From Haloarchaeobius salinus (GTDB lineage Archaea; Halobacteriota; Halobacteria; Halobacteriales; Natrialbaceae): a stretch of 64,000 nt of DNA. A model generated the notes under the pieces. That model saw only the letters and a list, made by a program, of their open reading frames with translations. It made no database searches and had not been told where the DNA came from. Positions 17,827-27,858 of this stretch are shown in pieces. The stretch covers positions 868,001-932,000 of the forward strand of contig NZ_JANHAU010000001.1 of the NCBI RefSeq assembly GCF_024464185.1, given 5' to 3'. The number at the start of each line of letters is the position of its first letter. Position 1 is the first letter of the stretch. The position numbers were made by a program, and so were the translations under genes.

Positions 17827-20028
17827 ATGTCGACGAACAACGGGACTGACGATGGGGGACGGGACGACGAGGGCGGGGACGAAGAGATGGAGAGCGTGGA
17901 AGTCGACGACGAGCGACGACGACTCCTCACGTACGCGGCCCTCGCAGCGGTCGGCGGAGGCGGCGTGGCCAGCGCGTGGGCGCTCTCACAGCGGGACGAC
18001 GGAGCAGACGCCGACCCGACACCGTCCGCGTCGCCGACCACGCACGAGCCGGGGGAACCGGTCGACGAGGACACGACGGGAGACGTCCCTCCGCTGGTGC
18101 GCCGGTACGCCCCCGACCTCTACTTCGGTGTGCTCGAGAAGTGGTTCCCGACCGACCCACGGCCGTACGTCGTCGAGACCGACGACGGCCGGGTCGTCGA
18201 CGGGTTCGCGGCGCTCGACGGCTACGCCGCCGCGTACGCCGAGACGGGGACACCCCCCGACCCGGTGGCGTTCTACAACGTCGTCGAAGCCGCCGAGGGG
18301 ATCGACGCGCTCCAGTACTGGTTCTACTCCACGTTCGACCAGTTCACCGTCAACTTCCACTGGCACGACTGGGAGCTCCTCCAGGTGTTCGTCGACCGCG
18401 AGACGGGGACGCCGCTGTTGCTGTCCGCGAGCGCCCACGCCAGGGCCGTCCCGAACAACGAGTTCCTGGACCCAGAGCTCGGCGATGGCCGCCGACCGGG
18501 GATCCTCTCCGAGGTCGGCTCGCACTCCAGCGCCAGCGAGGTGAACGACCGACTCCCGAGCTTCGAGCGCCTCCCGGGCGACGACTGGGCACCCGACGTC
18601 ACGAACGAGCTGCTTGGCATCGATCTTCCTCTCGGTGCACCCTTCGCCTACGGACTGCCACGCGACGAGGGCGCACGACTCCCGTTCGTCATGCCCGAAC
18701 TCGACGGCCACCGGCTCGACGAGCACCCCGAGCTGTCTGTGGGCCGGGACGACTTCGTCGACGAGCGCGTGACCGTCAGCTCCTGGCGGGACCTGGCACG
18801 ACCACCGACGGACCTCCCGCTCCGCGAGCCCGGGCTCACCTTCGCCCACGCGGACAGCCCGACGGCCGCCGACGTGCGGTACAGCCTCGAGCCCCTGACG
18901 AACGTCCGGGCCGCCGTCGACGGCTTCGTCGGTCCGCAGCTGAGCTTCGAGTTCGCGGTCCCAGGATTCATCGAGGACAGGTTCGCCAGCCACATCACGT
19001 CCGTCGGGATCCCCTGGGAGCAGCCCCGTTTCTCGGACCCGCTCGACGACGTCACGGACCCGGCCCACCGTCGGCGGATCGACGGAACCGAGCCGTCGGG
19101 GCTGCTGAACCGCGTCGTCGGCCGCGTCCGGTACCTCGGGAGCGGTGCGGCCGGCGCACTCGACCGGGTCGCCGACGAGGCACGCGACGCCCTCGGTGAC
19201 GTCGCCACCGTCTCGCTGTTCGGCCTGCCGACCGAGGTCGCGGTCCGCCTCGCCAGCGAGGGTCCCGTGGCGACGGTCACGCGCGACGGCGTGTTCGGCT
19301 ACCTCCACGTCGACCCCGGCGAGCACCTCCTCGTGGTCAACGGCCCCGGGTTCGCGCCGCTCGCCCAGCGGTTCGTCCACGACGGCGGGCTGTTCCGCGC
19401 CGGAGCCGACGGCGAGCTGACGCTGATCGCGAACGAGGACGCGGGCCGGATTCGGGGCGACGGCCGGGACGCGAACGGGATCGCCCACGTCCGCGTCGTC
19501 GAGGACTACGCTGGCGTCGTCTACGAGGGAGCGCCGGTCGAGCCCGACCGGTTCGCCGTCGCGGTCCACCGCGACGGCCACTACACCGTCGAGGTCGTCG
19601 ACGCCGACGGTCGGCCCGGTGCGTACCGGGTCGAACCTGCCGATTTCGACGAGGACGGCGACGCACTCCGCGAGGGCGTCGAGACGGGCAAGGCCTCGCT
19701 CGTAACGACGCTCCGTGACGACCTCGACGCCCTGCTCGGTCTCGCACGCTCGCTCGCCGACGCCGACGACGAAGGGGGCGAAGTACGCGAGCGCCTCGCT
19801 CAGGCGCTGGAGGCCGCAGAAGGAGCAGCCGGTGCGGCACGACGGGGGGATGCCCGAACGACGGACAGGCAGCTCTCGACCGTCGTCTCGTTCCTGTCCG
19901 AGGTGCTCGATCTCCTGGCCAGTGGGAATGGCGGCGGCTACGATGAGAGTGCCGTCGCGGCGCTCGATCCGCGGGTCCGGGCGGCCATCGCCCGGGCCGA
20001 AGCAGCGAGAGACATCGAGCTCACGTAA
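17827..20028 (+). CDS. Membrane-anchored or exported protein with Vps62-like domain
   Basis: The 733-residue protein starts with a very acidic 30-residue stretch, then ERRRLLTYAALAAVGGGGVA, a Tat-like or uncleaved signal anchor, and a Thr/Pro-rich linker. Residues about 90-210 (PLVRRYAPDLYFG, LQYWFYSTFDQF, FHWHDWELLQVFVD) resemble the Vps62/DUF946 domain, whose hallmark is an aromatic-rich strand followed by an HE/HD-x-DWE motif. The rest is beta-rich, with a helical C-terminal bundle (about 630-725). Vps62 proteins are implicated in vacuolar sorting in yeast but have no known role in archaea. The family call is from motif memory and moderate; function unknown. It ends 37 bases before a candidate attachment repeat. 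Confidence 0.65.
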   Translation: MSTNNGTDDGGRDDEGGDEEMESVEVDDERRRLLTYAALAAVGGGGVASAWALSQRDDGADADPTPSASPTTHEPGEPVDEDTTGDVPPLVRRYAPDLYFGVLEKWFPTDPRPYVVETDDGRVVDGFAALDGYAAAYAETGTPPDPVAFYNVVEAAEGIDALQYWFYSTFDQFTVNFHWHDWELLQVFVDRETGTPLLLSASAHARAVPNNEFLDPELGDGRRPGILSEVGSHSSASEVNDRLPSFERLPGDDWAPDVTNELLGIDLPLGAPFAYGLPRDEGARLPFVMPELDGHRLDEHPELSVGRDDFVDERVTVSSWRDLARPPTDLPLREPGLTFAHADSPTAADVRYSLEPLTNVRAAVDGFVGPQLSFEFAVPGFIEDRFASHITSVGIPWEQPRFSDPLDDVTDPAHRRRIDGTEPSGLLNRVVGRVRYLGSGAAGALDRVADEARDALGDVATVSLFGLPTEVAVRLASEGPVATVTRDGVFGYLHVDPGEHLLVVNGPGFAPLAQRFVHDGGLFRAGADGELTLIANEDAGRIRGDGRDANGIAHVRVVEDYAGVVYEGAPVEPDRFAVAVHRDGHYTVEVVDADGRPGAYRVEPADFDEDGDALREGVETGKASLVTTLRDDLDALLGLARSLADADDEGGEVRERLAQALEAAEGAAGAARRGDARTTDRQLSTVVSFLSEVLDLLASGNGGGYDESAVAALDPRVRAAIARAEAARDIELT

Positions 20029-20064
20029 CGGTCGTCGGCCCGCTGTTCCCGCGCAGCGAAAGTC

Positions 20065-20078
20065 GGCCTCGGCACTCA
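20065..20078. repeat. Candidate attachment repeat, left copy
   Basis: GGCCTCGGCACTCA occurs here, just after the Vps62-like gene. It recurs identically at 28335-28348 where AT-richer DNA gives way to core sequence. An integrase lies between the copies, so the pair is a candidate attL/attR. Confidence 0.45.
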
Positions 20079-20138
20079 CGACTCACAATCTATCCATAGT
20101 GAATGTGTTTACAGCGTCTATCGAGTCCGCTCGTCTCG

Positions 20139-20609
20139 TTATTGTTCATCCAGCATCTGGATGCCCCGCTCCACAACCGCCTCGGTCACGAAGAGACTCG
20201 TCTCACGCTGGAGTGCTCGCATCCGCGATGCCGCTTCGTCCCTGTCGAGCAATCCGCGGCCGTAATTGAGAGCGATGACGCCGATAGAACCGCGTACCTC
20301 GACACCCGCGTCGGATGCTACCTCTCGGGCGGCGAGGTCGTCCGTCAGAAGAACGCCCTCGTGCTCTCTCGCGACTGCTAGCGCGGCGCGTTCTCCTGGG
20401 TCCAACTCGTCAGTCCCGACTCGACTTTCGTCGGCTTCGGCGAGTTCGTATGAGACCCCGGCTAATCCATCTGGAACACCACCGGCGCTGACTTCCTCGT
20501 AAACCGTCTCCGGAACCAGGAGTGTGTCGAACGTCGCGAGGAGTTCGAGCGAGTCGATTTCGGCGAGGTGAATGAGCGGTCCTGCGTCCGAGACAGCCGC
20601 AAGCGTCAC
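20139..20609 (-). CDS. VapC-type PIN-domain toxin (DUF3368 family)
   Basis: The 156-residue PIN-domain protein has the acidic active-site residues expected of a metal-dependent RNase: Asp in VSDAGPLIHL, Glu in VYEEVSAG, Glu in DPGERAAL and Asp in LLTDDLAAREVA. The last motif and the tail (GVIALNYGRGLLDRDEA) are typical of DUF3368 PIN toxins. Translation probably starts at GTG 20607-20609, overlapping the antitoxin stop (GTGA). Tight coupling downstream of a small helical antitoxin is the standard type II arrangement. It probably cleaves specific RNAs when released. Confidence 0.85.
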   Translation of the reverse strand: MTLAAVSDAGPLIHLAEIDSLELLATFDTLLVPETVYEEVSAGGVPDGLAGVSYELAEADESRVGTDELDPGERAALAVAREHEGVLLTDDLAAREVASDAGVEVRGSIGVIALNYGRGLLDRDEAASRMRALQRETSLFVTEAVVERGIQMLDEQ

Positions 20610-20857
20610 GCGTTCAAACCCCAGTCGACGTCTTCCTCGACGACATCCCGCTCTCGTTCCGCTCGCTCGACTTTCGTCCGACCGACACGTTCGATCGCCT
20701 CCTCGCGGTCGAGTTCGCCGTCGAGGTACCGCGAGAGAACGAGGTTCTCCCATAGGTCTTCGAGCCCGCGTTCGAGTGCCCGCTCGAATACTTCGGACTC
20801 CGGAAGGCCACGGGCTTCAGCGATTTCTCGAACCCGGTCGGAGATTTCGGCGGCCAT
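20606..20857 (-). CDS. VapB-like antitoxin partner of the PIN toxin
   Basis: The 83-residue protein is helical and highly charged. It begins MAAEISDRVREIAEARGLPE, a short helix-turn-helix/RHH-like segment. It ends in EEDVDWGLNA, a tail seen in UPF0175-like antitoxins that pair with DUF3368 toxins. The stop codon overlaps the toxin start by 4 bases. It is expected to bind and silence the toxin and to repress the operon. The DNA-binding fold is inferred. Confidence 0.78.
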   Translation of the reverse strand: MAAEISDRVREIAEARGLPESEVFERALERGLEDLWENLVLSRYLDGELDREEAIERVGRTKVERAERERDVVEEDVDWGLNA

Positions 20858-20985
20858 ACCGTTCGATTGCTCGGCAACGTTCTTAAATCCGTGTCTGCCT
20901 ACTCGGCGGGAACCTGACCGGGGCCTATGTCTACCGCGGCCAAAACCAGATACCCTCAGAGAGGCTTTCTACCGTCAAAAATGGC

Positions 20986-20999
20986 GGCCTCTGCACTCA
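20986..20999. repeat. Imperfect third copy of the candidate attachment repeat
   Basis: GGCCTCTGCACTCA differs by one base from the 14-bp repeat at 20065 and 28335. It lies between the vapBC pair and the integrase operon, close to the integrase promoter, where an attachment site next to the integrase would be expected. Confidence 0.35.
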
Positions 21000-21020
21000 C
21001 GGAGGCTCCGGCCAGCACCA

Positions 21021-21030
21021 ATTATAAAAA
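21021..21030 (+). promoter_or_regulatory. TATA box of the recombinase operon
   Basis: ATTATAAAAA is a strong TATA element about 55 bases before the first gene. Unlike most genes here, this operon would have a leader containing a Shine-Dalgarno sequence. Confidence 0.55.
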
Positions 21031-21064
21031 TGTTGATGAGTGCGTTGTTGATGTGGAGATGCGA

Positions 21065-21070
21065 GGAGGT
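21065..21070 (+). promoter_or_regulatory. Strong Shine-Dalgarno site
   Basis: GGAGGT lies 8 bases before ATG 21079 and decides this start over the later in-frame ATGs. Confidence 0.6.
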
Positions 21071-21078
21071 GTCGTTAG

Positions 21079-21573
21079 ATGACTGGCTGGAAAGAGAATA
21101 TGGGTATGTCGCAAGATACCGGACTGGTGAAGATCTACGTACCGATGAGCCACAAGGAGACGTGGCAGGAAGAAGCGGACGAGAAAAATTATAAGAGTAC
21201 TAGTAAGTACCTGCACGAACTGATTCAAGAAGCCCGGGCGATTAGGGATGAAGGCTTCCTCGCGCCCCAGGGCAGCGACCAGGAAGTCCAGCGACTCAAG
21301 AAGAAAATCGAGGAGTTGGAAGACCGACTGTCGGAGGCGAAACAGCAGAGCAGGGATTCGGTGATGATAGACGATTCGGCGTTCCTGAAGCAGTTCCTCA
21401 CCGAGGAGTACCAGACGTTCGACGAAGTGCTACAGCGGGTCGTCGAGAGTGACACCGTGGATGAACTGCTTCGAGAACCAATCGAGGACGAACTGTACTT
21501 CTTGGCTGCTCGTGAGGAGGTTGAGTTCGAGCACGGGCACGGATGGCGACTCGCCGACGGGGGTGAGGAGTGA
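21079..21573 (+). CDS. Integrase-associated small protein (DUF5805-like)
   Basis: The 164-residue protein has an N-terminal segment (GLVKIYVPMSHKETWQEEAD, then STSKYLHELIQEARA) resembling the ribbon-helix-helix-like domain of haloarchaeal DUF5805 proteins. A coiled coil follows (about residues 72-95, RLKKKIEELEDRLSEAKQQS), then a C-terminal winged-helix-like domain. Such ORFs commonly precede tyrosine recombinases in haloarchaeal elements and may act as excision or regulatory factors; that role is inferred. Its stop overlaps the recombinase start (TGATG). A strong Shine-Dalgarno sequence supports the start at 21079. Confidence 0.75.
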   Translation: MTGWKENMGMSQDTGLVKIYVPMSHKETWQEEADEKNYKSTSKYLHELIQEARAIRDEGFLAPQGSDQEVQRLKKKIEELEDRLSEAKQQSRDSVMIDDSAFLKQFLTEEYQTFDEVLQRVVESDTVDELLREPIEDELYFLAAREEVEFEHGHGWRLADGGEE

Positions 21574-22505
21574 TGGCCGACGACTGGTACGAGACGGTCT
21601 ACGAGAACAAGCACGATGCGATCAACGACTTCATCAAGCAGAAACAGACGACCGGCCGCAGTCCACGAACGTTGAACGAGTACAGCCGGGTGCTCAAACG
21701 GTACTACCACGAGCATTTCCCCGACCTCACACCGGAGGCGACGGAGGTTCGGCACATCGAGGAGTACCTGCGTATCCTGGACGACCGTGGCGTGAGTCAG
21801 AACACGAAGCGCCGCTACCTGGAGTCGTTGTCGGCGTTCTTCAGCTACGCGATGAAACGCCCCAGGTTCGAGGAGATAACGGGGAATCCGGCTGGTGTGG
21901 TGTTGGAGGAGATTCCAAAGCAGATCCGGGAGCGACCGGACTGTGCGACGTGGGAGAACGCGAAGAAAATTGTGAAGGCGATCCCGAATCCGCGGAATAA
22001 GGCTGTCGTCGTTTTATTGGCGAAGACCGGATGTCGGTTGGGGGAAGCACTGGAGATCAAGATGGACGACTTGATGCTCGACGACGGATTCGTTCGGTTG
22101 CGTGAGCGGAAGGGTGGAAAGCAGACGGTCGTGCCGATTGACCGCGAGACGATCCGGACGATCAAGCGGTTCAAACTGATCCGGCGGGATACGGATTTGG
22201 ACTATCTGTTCGTAAGTATCCGTGACGACCGGCTAACGAAGACCGTGATTCAGCGAGCAGTGCGGGATGCGGCGGTCAGCGAAGGAATCATGCAGAACGA
22301 GGAAGATCGGTTCCACAAGAAATTCACGCCACACACCTTTCGGACGGTGTTCACGACGCTGATGCGGAACCAGGGCATGAAACAGCATGTTCTTCAGTAT
22401 ATTCGGGGGGACGCGAACAGCGAGACAATGGACATCTACACACGGGTCGACAGGGAGGAAGCGCGGGAGGAATACCTGAACTGTATCAAGCCACTTGGTC
22501 TGTAG
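21573..22505 (+). CDS. Tyrosine recombinase / integrase (XerC/D type)
   Basis: The 310-residue protein has an N-terminal SAM-like core-binding domain (SPRTLNEYSRVLKRYYHEH, about 30-105) and a catalytic domain. The catalytic residues are Arg in TGCRLGEALEIK, the His-x-x-Arg pair in HTFRTVFTTLM, and the nucleophile Tyr in MDIYTRVD. The box-II histidine region reads YIRGDANSETMDIYT, diverged from the usual LGHS. It catalyses site-specific integration and excision. A GTG three bases upstream (21570) is an alternative start. It is coupled to the preceding ORF and is the likely integrase of the surrounding element. Confidence 0.92.
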   Translation: MADDWYETVYENKHDAINDFIKQKQTTGRSPRTLNEYSRVLKRYYHEHFPDLTPEATEVRHIEEYLRILDDRGVSQNTKRRYLESLSAFFSYAMKRPRFEEITGNPAGVVLEEIPKQIRERPDCATWENAKKIVKAIPNPRNKAVVVLLAKTGCRLGEALEIKMDDLMLDDGFVRLRERKGGKQTVVPIDRETIRTIKRFKLIRRDTDLDYLFVSIRDDRLTKTVIQRAVRDAAVSEGIMQNEEDRFHKKFTPHTFRTVFTTLMRNQGMKQHVLQYIRGDANSETMDIYTRVDREEAREEYLNCIKPLGL

Positions 22506-22727
22506 CTATACAGGTCCAACCAAGGCGGCGAGCCAGCCCACCCACTTCGCAAGCGAACCAGATTCAGTCGTAACTGTTGTCATATCGAGTTGGTTGCTGA
22601 TGTGGTCGGTCGCGATCTTCCCGATCAGGTCGACATCGGGAAGCCCCTCAACCATCACCGGCACACTCCAGTCGATGGTTTCATCCCGTTGGTTATGTCG
22701 ACTATACAGAGTATACTGTAGACTGTT
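22506..22727 (-). pseudogene. Remnant of a PAC2-family (proteasome assembly chaperone-like) gene
   Basis: A 73-codon minus-strand frame, closed upstream by a stop and lacking a suitable start, contains VMVEGLPDVDLIGKIATDH. This closely resembles the N-terminal signature of archaeal PAC2/DUF75 proteins (VEGLPGVGLVGKIAADHL). Homology seems to fade after QLDMTTVTTES and the frame ends within 25 residues, whereas intact PAC2 proteins are about 240 residues. It is therefore a truncated 5' fragment. It lies back to back with the integrase and may be a scar of recombination. Confidence 0.6.
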
Positions 22728-22739
22728 TCACAAAATATC

Positions 22740-22823
22740 TCACGCTGTCCGATCCATCGCCTCCTCTTGGTTCTGACGATACAGTTCTCCGTTTATGCCC
22801 TGTATCTCGCTGTAGCAGCGCAT
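22740..22823 (-). other. 27-codon minus-strand frame of uncertain status
   Basis: A short ATG-initiated frame (MRCYSEIQGINGELYRQNQE...) lies just upstream of the PAC2 remnant. A TATA-like TTATAAG sits about 20 bases before it on the minus strand. It may be a decayed N-terminus, a tiny peptide gene or chance. Confidence 0.2.
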
Positions 22824-22847
22824 ATATGATACCATTCTTATAACAAG

Positions 22848-22856
22848 ATTTATTAC
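22848..22856 (+). promoter_or_regulatory. TATA box of hsp20
   Basis: ATTTATTAC lies about 47 bases before the hsp20 ATG. The leader carries a GGGTGATC Shine-Dalgarno at 22887-22894, complementary to the 16S rRNA 3' end. Confidence 0.45.
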
Positions 22857-22898
22857 GAACCGCGAACATAGATCAGAGTGGAATCAGGGTGATCAGCA

Positions 22899-23270
22899 AT
22901 GGCCCTGCCGAACAGACCGACTAGTTCGTGGCTACAGAACTCCGGATTCCCGAGCCGACTGTTCGAAACCGATAGCAACGACTACGAACTGTACGAGGAG
23001 GACGACGAGTTCGTCCTGAGCGTCGAGATGCCGGGCTTCGATCCCGAAGAAATCGACGTTTCCTGGGACGAGGGTGTCCTCAACATCGCCGCCGAACACG
23101 AGGACGAGACGCGAGGTCAGCGCAAAACCTACCACCGTCGGTTCCGCTTCCCGAAGAACGTCGAGGACGAGGACATCACGGCGCAGTACAATAACGGGAT
23201 TCTCGAAGTCCGGTTGCCGGTGATAACGGGAGCCACCACCCGTGGCAAGCAGATCGAGGTTCAGGCCTAA
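22899..23270 (+). CDS. Small heat-shock protein Hsp20 (alpha-crystallin family)
   Basis: The 123-residue protein has the alpha-crystallin beta-sandwich from about residue 28 to 118: YELYEEDDEFVLSVEMPGFD, WDEGVLNIAAEHE, YHRRFRFPKNV and NNGILEVRLPV. The last is the conserved GxLxxxxP-like element. These ATP-independent holdases bind unfolding proteins. A CDC48-type unfoldase gene begins 73 bases downstream on the same strand, so holding and ATP-driven remodelling could be co-expressed. A T6 tract at 23314-23319 between them could be a partial terminator. Confidence 0.95.
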   Translation: MALPNRPTSSWLQNSGFPSRLFETDSNDYELYEEDDEFVLSVEMPGFDPEEIDVSWDEGVLNIAAEHEDETRGQRKTYHRRFRFPKNVEDEDITAQYNNGILEVRLPVITGATTRGKQIEVQA

Positions 23271-23325
23271 CAGCGGCTCCATACCTCGTCACCGGGGTGT
23301 CGATCGATAGCCGTTTTTTCCGTGA

Positions 23326-25557
<2,232 letters not shown>

Positions 25558-25573
25558 AACTCGCGGCCGTCTC

Positions 25574-26077
25574 CTACGTAGTTGAATCGTCGGCTCGATC
25601 TCCTCGGGGGCCATCGGCTTCTTCGATTTGTTCGGTCACACGCTCGTCGATCTGTTCGTCTATATCTCCAACCTCGGCTTCGACTTGTTCTTCGACCTCC
25701 GCTTCGAGGCGTTCGGAAACCTCTTCACCAACCTGCTGTTCGATCTCATCACTGACCTGTTCCTCGACCCGGATTCCCACTTGTTCCTCGACCTCGGTTT
25801 CTACCTCGTCGCCGACCTGGTTTTCCACCTCGGCCTCAACCTGTTGTTCGGCCTCCCGTGAAATCGTTTCCTCGAGGATCCGCTCGTAGATCGACATCTT
25901 CTCCCAAACTCTCAATAGGTAACCGATGACAAGGCCTCCCTCGAACGCGGCCACCCGGGGGTCGATACGGAATACGAGATACCCGAAGCCGGCGATGAAG
26001 AGCAAGCCGTACACCAGTTCGACGTGAAACTGCGTCTGTCTCCCTTGGAAGCGACCACTGAGCGTGCTCAGTGACAT
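25574..26077 (-). CDS. Two-helix membrane protein with acidic tetrad (xxxV) repeat tail
   Basis: The 167-residue protein has two transmembrane helices (about residues 19-38 and 41-57). A long cytoplasmic or external tail follows, in which V, I or L occurs at every fourth position from V80 to V136 without a break (15 units); three more such steps (139, 143, 147, 151) follow after one 3-residue skip. Intervening residues are almost all Glu, Gln and Asp. Ordinary coiled coils use 3-4 heptad spacing, so this is not a classical coiled coil. I recognise no family. It converges on the cdc48-like gene; a role in membrane stress or as a scaffold is only a guess. Confidence 0.75.
   Translation of the reverse strand: MSLSTLSGRFQGRQTQFHVELVYGLLFIAGFGYLVFRIDPRVAAFEGGLVIGYLLRVWEKMSIYERILEETISREAEQQVEAEVENQVGDEVETEVEEQVGIRVEEQVSDEIEQQVGEEVSERLEAEVEEQVEAEVGDIDEQIDERVTEQIEEADGPRGDRADDSTT
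25625..25840 (-). repeat. DNA encoding the four-residue (12-bp) repeat
   Basis: Codons 80-151 of the membrane protein repeat with a 12-base period, GAG/CAG-rich codons followed by GTC/GTT. The units are diverged at DNA level, so the repeat is not a recent slippage product. Confidence 0.6.
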
Positions 26078-26179
26078 CGTTATCTGATATCTTCGTGTTT
26101 CGTGTCCAAAAGCCTAACTTGGAAACTTAGAGAGGTAGCCACCCGATTTCTGGTTCGATATCACTCCGGCGTAGGCAAC

Positions 26180-27238
26180 TCATACGAGAAGGTGGAATCG
26201 CTCCGCCGCCTCGAACGTGATGAAGGCGATAACACCAGCGACGGTTGGGGTGGCAATCCATGTCGTCACGATTCGTTTCGTAGTAGAGGGGTCGAACAGA
26301 TCAAGCTGGTCAGCTGCCCAGTCCGAACGTTCCGCATTTGAGAGCCCTTCTGGTCGGACGATCGCGTGAAGGGGAACCCGACGGCTCGCCCGCCCCCATC
26401 CGAGCCCGATGACACACGCGGTGAGCACGACGGCGAGACTCGCCGGGATGCCGGCCCAGCTCAGGCCGGTGAGGATCGAGGCCGCGATCGTTTCGGCGAT
26501 CAGCGACGCTTCCAGCGATAGGTCCGTGATGTCCTCGCCAACGGTCTCCATCGTCCGGGGACCGATGGTGAAGGCACCGATCCCGATCGCCACGCCCGCG
26601 ATCGCGACCCCCGGTATCATCTCGATCTGCCCGGAGCCGACGAGTGGTGCTACAGCGTTGGCGACGTTAGAGGCCCCGGCCGAGAACGCCATATAACAGC
26701 CGATCCCGATCACGACGAGTTCCGCGAATCGGCCCGCGTCGTCGGATTCGAAATCAAGAACGTCCACGACCGCGTCGTAGAAGTACCGCCCGACGAACGC
26801 ACAGATCCAGAAGGCGAGGATCGTCGAGAGAACCCACCACATACCGACGACGCCGACGGTCCGCCAGTCAAGAACGCCGAGTGCTGCCCCCATCCCGACG
26901 ACAGCGGCGACCGCTGTCTGGCTGGTACTGGTCGATACCTTGAGAACATTTCCGAGTAGGATGCCAAGTCCGATGAACAGGAGGACGCCGATCGACGCTC
27001 CGAGCGTGAAGTACTCTGCAGGGACGAAGTCCGTCCCCAAGGTATCGACGACGTTCGTGCCGATAGTGAACCCGCCGATCAGTACGAACACGGCCATCAA
27101 CCCAGAGGCCTGTCGCATCGATAGCACGCCGCTTCCGGTCGCCGGCCCGAAAGCCACGCCGGTAGATGATCCTCCGATGTTCACGCCGACGAAGATGGCC
27201 GTTGCTATGCCGATGAGGAACACCACCGATAGCGCCAT
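26180..27238 (-). CDS. PiT-family inorganic phosphate transporter
   Basis: The 352-residue polytopic protein carries both PiT signature regions: IFVGVNIGGSSTGVAFGPAT near the N-terminus and AFSAGASNVANAVAPLVG in the middle (both GxNxxxN-like), with about ten hydrophobic segments. PiT proteins import phosphate (often as metal phosphate) by cation symport. ATG 27236-27238 gives MALSVVFLIGIATAIF; the longer upstream frame is not membrane-like. No phoU-like partner is adjacent, unlike many pit genes. Its presence in a stress island suggests accessory phosphate supply; this is inferred. Confidence 0.9.
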   Translation of the reverse strand: MALSVVFLIGIATAIFVGVNIGGSSTGVAFGPATGSGVLSMRQASGLMAVFVLIGGFTIGTNVVDTLGTDFVPAEYFTLGASIGVLLFIGLGILLGNVLKVSTSTSQTAVAAVVGMGAALGVLDWRTVGVVGMWWVLSTILAFWICAFVGRYFYDAVVDVLDFESDDAGRFAELVVIGIGCYMAFSAGASNVANAVAPLVGSGQIEMIPGVAIAGVAIGIGAFTIGPRTMETVGEDITDLSLEASLIAETIAASILTGLSWAGIPASLAVVLTACVIGLGWGRASRRVPLHAIVRPEGLSNAERSDWAADQLDLFDPSTTKRIVTTWIATPTVAGVIAFITFEAAERFHLLV

Positions 27239-27331
27239 ACGATCGGATATAGGGCATAATTCTGCAAAAGAATATTGATTTCGTGAGGGCGAGTAATTCC
27301 TAAGTGGATCCAGACAATATTTTCTGTTGGT

Positions 27332-27613
27332 ATGACCCTCCAGCCGTGGCTGTATACGCTCTTCGTAGTCGTCGGAGGGTTCCACGTGCTCGCTGTCCTC
27401 TATGCGTATTGGTCCAAGCAGGTTTCCGACGATGGCGTGGAACCTGCGGACAGCACTGAACAGTCAGTACAATTAAGAGAAGTCGATTGCCCAGAGTGTG
27501 GGACTACTAACGAACGAGGATACAGGTACTGTGCGAACTGCGTGTCAGAACTCCCTGGAAGAAGCAATGTCGACGGAATGCCTATCGCACCTGTCGGGCG
27601 GCAAATTTTCTGA
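27332..27613 (+). CDS. Small membrane-anchored zinc-ribbon protein (DUF7577-like)
   Basis: The 93-residue protein has one N-terminal transmembrane helix (LYTLFVVVGGFHVLAVLYAY) and a C-terminal zinc ribbon with two CxxC knuckles (DCPECGTTNERGYRYCANCV). This architecture is common among haloarchaeal proteins; I recall it as DUF7577, from memory. No catalytic residues are visible. It is divergent from the PiT transporter gene across a 93-base promoter region. Confidence 0.75.
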   Translation: MTLQPWLYTLFVVVGGFHVLAVLYAYWSKQVSDDGVEPADSTEQSVQLREVDCPECGTTNERGYRYCANCVSELPGRSNVDGMPIAPVGRQIF

Positions 27614-27766
27614 TTATTCGATCCGGTCACCGGCAAATGAAAGAGTCAGCTCTTCGGCCTCGTAGATATTGATGAGTTCATTGATGATTTCGTCATAGGA
27701 TTCGTCGTCGATTCGTAGATTGTCGAGTCGGTTGACCGTCTCCTCATTAAGGTCGATCTTCGGCAT
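27614..27766 (-). CDS. Small antitoxin-like protein (DUF7557-like, 50 aa)
   Basis: The 50-residue protein (MPKIDLNEETVNRLDNLRID, then ESYDEIINELINIYEAEEL) has the beta-strand plus two-helix pattern of ribbon-helix-helix antitoxins, and resembles the haloarchaeal DUF7557 family. ATG 27764-27766 gives the family-like start; the longer frame upstream is out of character. No intact toxin lies beside it, though gene remnants lie upstream, so it may be an orphan. It converges on the zinc-ribbon gene with no gap. Confidence 0.65.
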   Translation of the reverse strand: MPKIDLNEETVNRLDNLRIDDESYDEIINELINIYEAEELTLSFAGDRIE

Positions 27767-27858
27767 ATGCGGATTATGGGGTTCCTCGTTCGTAAGACTC
27801 ACGAAACGGTTGATGGAGGAAGGACTGGGGAGCGTTCCAACCGATCTTCTGATTACCA

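Noticed and set aside
20568-21194. 208-codon plus-strand frame running into the integrase partner ORF
   Set aside because: Ser/Arg-rich and antisense to the VapB antitoxin. The real start of the next gene is set by a Shine-Dalgarno sequence in another frame.
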